Below are positions 42,288 through 46,656 of a stretch of 46,656 nucleotides of DNA, in pieces. Position numbers and translations under genes: made by a program. Below the pieces are notes generated by a model. It did no database searches. It was not told where the DNA came from and saw only the letters and a program-made list of their open reading frames with translations. Position 1 is the first letter of the stretch. Every line of letters starts with the position of its first letter. This DNA comes from Pseudomonadota bacterium (GTDB taxonomy: Bacteria > Desulfobacterota > Desulfobulbia > Desulfobulbales > Desulfocapsaceae), in NCBI GenBank assembly GCA_018817385.1, contig JAHIUA010000071.1:1-46656 (forward strand), in the 5' to 3' direction.

Positions 42288-42707
42288 ATGGGATTCAGTT
42301 CAGGAAAAGGACGTCGAGGCCTGGTTTCAGAGATCAATGTCACCCCCATGGTGGATGTGATGCTGGTACTGCTTATCATCTTCATGGTCACAGCTCCTAT
42401 GATGACTCAAGGCTTAGAGGTGGACCTGCCTGAGACAACCGCCCGCTCCCTTGTCCAGGAAGACGAACCAATTGTGATCACCCTGGATAAAGAGGGAAAA
42501 ATCACTGTTGGCAAGCTGGAGGTTGTGAAGGCCCTGTTGCGACAGGAGCTGCAAAAAGAGTACACCAAAAATAAGGACCAACCTATCTTTCTCAAGGCAG
42601 ACAAACAGGTGCCCTACGGTCTGGTAGTTTCCATTATGTCTGAAGTAAAGGCTGCCGGATTTGACAAATTAGGGATGATTACTCAACAAAAAGAAGAAAC
42701 CCGCTGA
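42288..42707 (+). CDS. tolR: TolR, proton-driven partner of TolQ
   Basis: This is a 139-residue ExbD/TolR family protein. One membrane helix follows the typical EINVTPMVDVMLVLLIIFMV, whose Asp is the proton-binding residue; the periplasmic part (TQGLEVDLPETT, IFLKADKQVPYGLVVSIMSE) is complete. It couples proton flow through TolQ to TolA. It sits 42 bp after tolQ and 1 bp before tolA. Confidence 0.95.
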   Translation: MGFSSGKGRRGLVSEINVTPMVDVMLVLLIIFMVTAPMMTQGLEVDLPETTARSLVQEDEPIVITLDKEGKITVGKLEVVKALLRQELQKEYTKNKDQPIFLKADKQVPYGLVVSIMSEVKAAGFDKLGMITQQKEETR

Positions 42708-42708
42708 T

Positions 42709-43638
42709 ATGGTCTATAAAGAATACCGCATGACCGCAACATCCTCCCCGTCCTGGAAACTGCCTTTCAACCTGGCAATTCTTTTACACATCCTTATTCT
42801 CTCATCTGCCATTCTTCTCCCCAAATATCTCCACAAAAACCGGATGATTCAAGACACATATACTGTTGACCTGATCTCCATTGCAGAGCCCCCTGCTGCA
42901 GCCCCTTCTCCGCCTGCGGCAGCCCCTCCAGCACCAGCACCAGCACCAGCACCGCCTGCTGTTAAAATCGCACAACCTAAGGAGGTGGCAGTAAAAAAAA
43001 TAGTTCCCATTCCGGCACCGATCAGCGAAGCAGTGAAGCCAGAACCGGTACAGGCTATTTCCATCAAGCCTCTGAAACAAAAGCTTAAAAACAAGAACAT
43101 TCCTGATCTCCTCGCCCAGCAGGCCAGAGAACAACGAGAACTAGAGAAAAAGCGCGAGCAACGTGCGTTACAACAGCAACTGATTGCAGAGGCCAGGCGA
43201 CAACAGGCCCTGGCCGACGCTGAGGCAAAGATCGCTGCCAGCGAGGCAGTCAATGCTCTCAAACAAATGCTCCAAGCCGATGCAATAGCTTCTTCCACAA
43301 AAGCCGGGCAGCAATCTTCTGCCAGATCCGCAAGAAATACATCAAATGCCATAGAATCCCAATATCAGGCCAACATTGCTGGTCGCCTCCATCAATTCTG
43401 GGCCTTGCCTGATATTAAACCCTGGGATTCTGATCTTACTGCTGTGGTCATTATTGTCATTTCCCAAAATGGACAAATTATCAGCCACAGCTTCGAGAAA
43501 AGATCAGGAGACAGGGTGTTTGACCAGTTTGTTAGTCGCACAATTCAAGATGCTAATCCGTTGCCACCGATTCCCGGTGCATTAAAAAGACAGCAATACA
43601 CCATTGGGCTCCACTTTAAGCCCGGTGAAATCCTTTAA
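42709..43638 (+). CDS. tolA: TolA-like trans-envelope protein (TonB C-terminal)
   Basis: This 309-residue protein spans the envelope. An N-terminal membrane helix (about 20-42, LAILLHILILSSAILLPKYL) is followed by a Pro/Ala-rich stretch (about 60-90), a long charged helical domain (AREQRELEKKREQRALQQQL), and a C-terminal TonB/TolA-type domain (AVVIIVISQNGQIISHSFEK, LPPIPGALKRQ). It links TolQR in the inner membrane to Pal/TolB. The start at 42709 is one base after tolR; an ATG at 42730 is possible. Low-complexity sequence is expected in TolA. Confidence 0.9.
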   Translation: MVYKEYRMTATSSPSWKLPFNLAILLHILILSSAILLPKYLHKNRMIQDTYTVDLISIAEPPAAAPSPPAAAPPAPAPAPAPPAVKIAQPKEVAVKKIVPIPAPISEAVKPEPVQAISIKPLKQKLKNKNIPDLLAQQAREQRELEKKREQRALQQQLIAEARRQQALADAEAKIAASEAVNALKQMLQADAIASSTKAGQQSSARSARNTSNAIESQYQANIAGRLHQFWALPDIKPWDSDLTAVVIIVISQNGQIISHSFEKRSGDRVFDQFVSRTIQDANPLPPIPGALKRQQYTIGLHFKPGEIL

Positions 43639-43696
43639 GCCGGTACCCCATCTTTTCTTGGGACAATGGTATGTTACCGGTAACTGTCCAGTTAGT

Positions 43697-43813
43697 GCCC
43701 ATTAATTGGCAACCAAGCGCTTTGTAACCTGTTCAGCAGTGTTTTATATTCGTTCACTTAGGACTTCGAAGCATACGAGTGCTATTCGAAAAGACCTGAA
43801 TGAACGAAGATGA
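43697..43813 (+). repeat. Dispersed non-coding repeat, family 2, copy B
   Basis: This is the plus-strand partner of the minus-strand copy at 10272-10400 (about 70 percent identical over about 115 bp). It lies in the 376-bp gap between tolA and tolB (43639-44014). The rest of that gap shows no gene. A short minus frame (43744-43941) overlaps the repeat and looks spurious. Confidence 0.6.
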
Positions 43814-44014
43814 AGTGCTGCCCAATAGTTACTTTTGCCGCTAAAAAGGTTGACTGCTTTCAGGAACCTTTTATAATTAGCATATTGTCTTTTTTCCTTT
43901 CTCAAGCAGCATAAGTCCTTGGGTGATTTGAGCACCTTCACAACAAAGAGACACTCGGTAAAGGTTTTAATTTTTTATTATCATAAGCGATAAAATCAGC
44001 ATAAAGGCCCAACA

Positions 44015-45307
44015 ATGCAACCCTTGATCACCCGTTTTTTCTTGTTCTTTTTTCTTCTTCTTGCCCTGCTTCCCCACTCACTCCAGGCACAGGATATAGT
44101 TTATCTTGATATAACGTCACCTGAAGCGCGTAAGATAAACATCGCAGTCCCCTGGTTTATTAATAAAGGACAACCAGAACAGTTGCAGCCCTTTGGCCGT
44201 GAACTTGCCAAAACACTCTCCGACACCCTTATCTTTCACGGAATCTTCGCCCTCATCGATGAAGAGAAATACGGTAGGCGGCAAGATGCTGACTGGAAAT
44301 CGCTTGGGGCCGATTTTGTTATGCTCGGGAGCTACAACGTCTCTGGCAGCGGTATCCAGTTAGAACTCCGCCTCCTTGATGTGGCCGGTGGCGATATGCT
44401 GATGGGAAAAAGATATAATGGAATCAGAGAACAGCAACAGGACATGCTGTTCAAGTTTTCTGATGCCGTCATCCTGGAGCTGACCGGAAATCCCGGCATT
44501 TCCTCCTCCCAGATCGCCTTTGTATCCGATCGCAGCGGCCATAAAGAAGTCTATCTCACCGATATCCTTGGCAGGGAGGAAAGACAGGTAACACGTCATA
44601 AAAATCTGGCTGTTTCACCTCGTTTCGTCCCTGGCGGCAGGTTCCTCACCTATACCTCCTATCATGCCGGAAACCAGAATCTGTATATTACCGACCTTCA
44701 GCAGAGCCAGACCACTCGTCCCCTGTCCCGGAGAAAAGGAATGAACCTTGCCCCTGCCTGGTCATCTGATGGGGACAAGATGATCCTTACCCTGAGCAAA
44801 GATGGAAACCCCGATCTCTTTCTCATGAACCGAAAAGGAGAGGTTCTGAAACAACTGACCAGCCGTTCCGGAATTAATGTCTCTCCCTCATATTCACCAG
44901 ATAACAAAATGCTGGCCTTTGTCTCTGACAGGAGCGGACGGCCTCAGGTCTATCTTATGGAACTCAACAGCGGCAAGGCGCAGCGTCTCACCTTCAAAGG
45001 GTCTGAAAACGCAGAGCCTTGCTGGTCGCCCCAGGGAGATTTGATCGCCTATTCCAGTCTTATCGATGGCTCGTATCAGATATTCACCATTGCCCCTGAA
45101 CCTGGTGCCACACCAAACCAGGTCACCAATGGGCCTGGCCACCATGAATCTCCATCCTGGTCACCGGATGGAAAGCAGATCCTCTTTTCTCTGCGCAACG
45201 GACAGGGGCAGAAGATCCATGCAATCTTGAAAAACGGCAGCAACCAACGTCAACTCTTTAATTTTCCAGGAAATCAAACCTATCCTCGCTGGTCAAACAT
45301 TCAATAA
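44015..45307 (+). CDS. tolB: TolB, periplasmic beta-propeller of the Tol-Pal system
   Basis: This is a 430-residue periplasmic protein. Signal peptide about 1-24 (FFLFFFLLLALLPHSLQAQD). The N-terminal domain is followed by a six-bladed propeller made of repeats such as QIAFVSDRSGHKEVYLTDI, LAPAWSSDGDKMILTLSKDG, VSPSYSPDNKMLAFVSDRSG and PSWSPDGKQILFSLRNGQ. It binds Pal, and TolA in other bacteria. It is encoded about 375 bp after tolA with a repeat between them, so it may have its own promoter. No pal gene follows directly. Confidence 0.95.
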   Translation: MQPLITRFFLFFFLLLALLPHSLQAQDIVYLDITSPEARKINIAVPWFINKGQPEQLQPFGRELAKTLSDTLIFHGIFALIDEEKYGRRQDADWKSLGADFVMLGSYNVSGSGIQLELRLLDVAGGDMLMGKRYNGIREQQQDMLFKFSDAVILELTGNPGISSSQIAFVSDRSGHKEVYLTDILGREERQVTRHKNLAVSPRFVPGGRFLTYTSYHAGNQNLYITDLQQSQTTRPLSRRKGMNLAPAWSSDGDKMILTLSKDGNPDLFLMNRKGEVLKQLTSRSGINVSPSYSPDNKMLAFVSDRSGRPQVYLMELNSGKAQRLTFKGSENAEPCWSPQGDLIAYSSLIDGSYQIFTIAPEPGATPNQVTNGPGHHESPSWSPDGKQILFSLRNGQGQKIHAILKNGSNQRQLFNFPGNQTYPRWSNIQ

Positions 45308-45503
45308 AAGTGTTCCAGTTCAAGGGGAAAAAACTAACGGCAGGAGGCAAGAAAATCCAAATTGAACTTCATTGTTCTACTTAAATGAAAACCAATAATT
45401 ATTCCATTTGAAACCTATTATTTTTTTCTTCAGCCTTCAACCCTTTGCCTGAGCACCTGAATAGTTACACATTCCTTACGATACTCCACATAGAGGCAGT
45501 TTC

Positions 45504-46520
45504 ATGAAAAAACGATATCTTACTTCATTATTACTCCTTGGCATCATGCCCTTTCTCACCAACTGTGCTACCCAGGATGATGTAAATTCTCTCAATTACA
45601 ATGTTCGCGCACTGAATAAAAAAGTCGAAGACATGAAAGACAATACTGTTGGTCAGATGCAACAGCGACAGGCAAGTTCTTCAGGTCTGATGGATCAGCT
45701 ACAGGCCGATATTCTTCAGCTCAAAAGTCAACTCGACGAAAACAATCATACCAATCGTATGCTCCAGGAACAAAACAAGGAACTGGAACTGGCCATATTG
45801 AACCTGAAAGAAAAACAGGCACAGGAGCTCAGTGCCAAGCTCGCTGAACAGGACGACAAAATCAAACGCCAGGAAGATTCTCTGGCCTCTATCCGCCAGG
45901 CACGAATAGATGAGGCCGAAAGGCGTTCCAAAGCAGCAGCAATGGCAGCAGAAGCTGCCATGCGCAAGGCAAAAGAGGCAAGTGCTTCCCAGGCAAGCAC
46001 TTACCAGCCGAGCAACAGTCACATTACTGCAACTTCGCAAAAAAAAGTCCACACTCGTGCCGCTTCAACTCCGCAGCCTGCTGCAAAACCTGAGATACAA
46101 GCCGTCGTAGCACCCAGTTCAGCAGAACCTTCTGTCACCAAGACAGCCACAGCCACTGTTGACTTTTTTTCCCAGGGCCAGGAGAAGTACAACAAAGGCC
46201 AATATGATGAAGCCTATGCTCTTTTTGAAAAGCAGATAGAAAAAGAGGGGGTAAAGCAGTCCACAATCTCTGCCCGTTATATGATGGGTGAATGTCTCTT
46301 TAAAAAGGGCGAATATGATCAGGCCATCATTCAATATCAGCAGATTATCTCTAATTTTCCCGGAAATCCGCAGGCAGCCAAGGCCCTGTTGAAACAGGGA
46401 GAAGCATTTGAGCAACTCTCTGACAATGAGACCGCCAAAATCATCTACAAGAAAGTAACGGCCTCTTATGGCTCCACGCCCGAAGCTGAAATCGCCAGAA
46501 AACGTATATCATCACTCTAG
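45504..46520 (+). CDS. CpoB/YbgF-like lipoprotein with coiled coil and TPR
   Basis: This 338-residue protein begins with a lipoprotein signal (LLLLGIMPFLTNCATQ, lipobox LTNC). A long coiled coil follows (about 30-160; KNKVEDM-like and ELELAILNLKEKQAQELSAK). The Ala/Pro/Thr-rich linker (about 160-220) leads to a C-terminal TPR domain (FFSQGQEKYNKGQYDEAYAL, SARYMMGECLFKKGEYDQAI, KALLKQGEAFEQLSDNETAK). This matches CpoB (YbgF), which ties Tol to peptidoglycan synthesis; lipidation is unlike the soluble E. coli CpoB. The stop codon TAG is part of the CTAG that precedes the second MITE-like copy. Confidence 0.88.
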   Translation: MKKRYLTSLLLLGIMPFLTNCATQDDVNSLNYNVRALNKKVEDMKDNTVGQMQQRQASSSGLMDQLQADILQLKSQLDENNHTNRMLQEQNKELELAILNLKEKQAQELSAKLAEQDDKIKRQEDSLASIRQARIDEAERRSKAAAMAAEAAMRKAKEASASQASTYQPSNSHITATSQKKVHTRAASTPQPAAKPEIQAVVAPSSAEPSVTKTATATVDFFSQGQEKYNKGQYDEAYALFEKQIEKEGVKQSTISARYMMGECLFKKGEYDQAIIQYQQIISNFPGNPQAAKALLKQGEAFEQLSDNETAKIIYKKVTASYGSTPEAEIARKRISSL

Positions 46521-46656
46521 GAGTCTGTCGGATTTAGAGAATCGTAGCGAAAATTAGAGAAATCGAGACCAGATTTTCATGGATTTGAGGCGAATAGCAG
46601 GCCTATTTAACGAAAATCTATGGAAATATGGGCCGATTTGTCAAATTTGCAGCAGA
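46521..46656. mobile_element. MITE-like element, copy 2 (truncated by window end)
   Basis: From 46521 the sequence matches 4815-4950 almost exactly; about two of 136 bases differ (GAAAAGCCATGG versus GAAAATCTATGG). CTAG precedes it, as at copy 1. The right end lies beyond the window, so whether it is another 160-bp copy or the end of a full insertion sequence is not known. It lands exactly on the cpoB stop; the duplicated CTAG supplies or preserves the TAG. Confidence 0.8.

Noticed and set aside
43744-43941. 65-codon minus frame between tolA and tolB
   Set aside because: It overlaps a dispersed repeat, has no ribosome site or domain, and the frame is broken in the other repeat copy.
1-46656. 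CRISPR arrays, prophage or plasmid signatures
   Set aside because: No regularly spaced direct repeats, cas genes, integrases, phage structural genes or replication genes were recognised on either strand.

Overview
The window looks like a chromosomal segment of an anaerobic deltaproteobacterium of the Desulfobulbales / Desulfotalea type. This is inferred from gene content, not from a marker-gene search: an anaerobic-route (CbiG/CbiH) cobalamin operon, a prephenate dehydratase/dehydrogenase fusion, a Tol operon, and an unusual ketosynthase/ACP/phytoene-desaturase-like lipid cluster. A full tRNA-His with encoded CCA is present. No phage, plasmid or CRISPR signature was seen.

Layout. 1-5150 is a decayed accessory zone. 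It holds three remnants of Y1/REP-associated (RAYT-like) transposases, a broken TIR-domain gene, a 160-bp MITE-like element, and two intact stand-alone genes (a flavin-reductase-like protein and a GNAT-nitrilase fusion). 5157-8493 (minus) is a four-gene operon: TPR membrane protein, panC, panD and a KdnA-like aminotransferase, closed by a strong terminator. xseA (plus) follows. 10996-21621 (minus) is a ten-gene cobalamin operon: cbiG, cbiH, cobC, cobU, cobT, cobS, cobD-cbiP fusion, cbiB, cbiA, cbiC. It covers mid-corrin ring steps, a,c-diamide and cobyric acid formation, aminopropanol attachment and nucleotide-loop assembly.

21927-25269 (plus) encodes two sensor kinases. They are followed by a convergent Sel1-repeat protein, an SH3 protein, and a minus-strand helicase-exonuclease that joins MrfA and MrfB in one chain. 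The next segment has a PheA-ACT-TyrA fusion, several small proteins, tRNA-His with its promoter and terminator, a lipoprotein, and a thioredoxin-reductase-like flavoprotein.

35409-41292 (plus) is the most unusual region: ketosynthase, ACP, two CrtI-like FAD oxidoreductases, a FabG-like reductase, a FabZ-like dehydratase, and a 66-codon Cys-rich reading frame with an in-frame UGA. That last gene starts inside the fabZ stop (ATGA) and is a candidate selenoprotein or a freshly broken gene. The set looks like a dedicated pathway for an unusual acyl chain, possibly polyunsaturated or ladderane-like. 41544-46520 is tolQ-tolR-tolA-tolB-cpoB without pal. A second copy of the MITE-like element begins at the cpoB stop codon and runs off the window.

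Dispersed non-coding repeats (10272, 18602, 27009, 43697) and a large inverted repeat (30201-30380) occupy several intergenic gaps.
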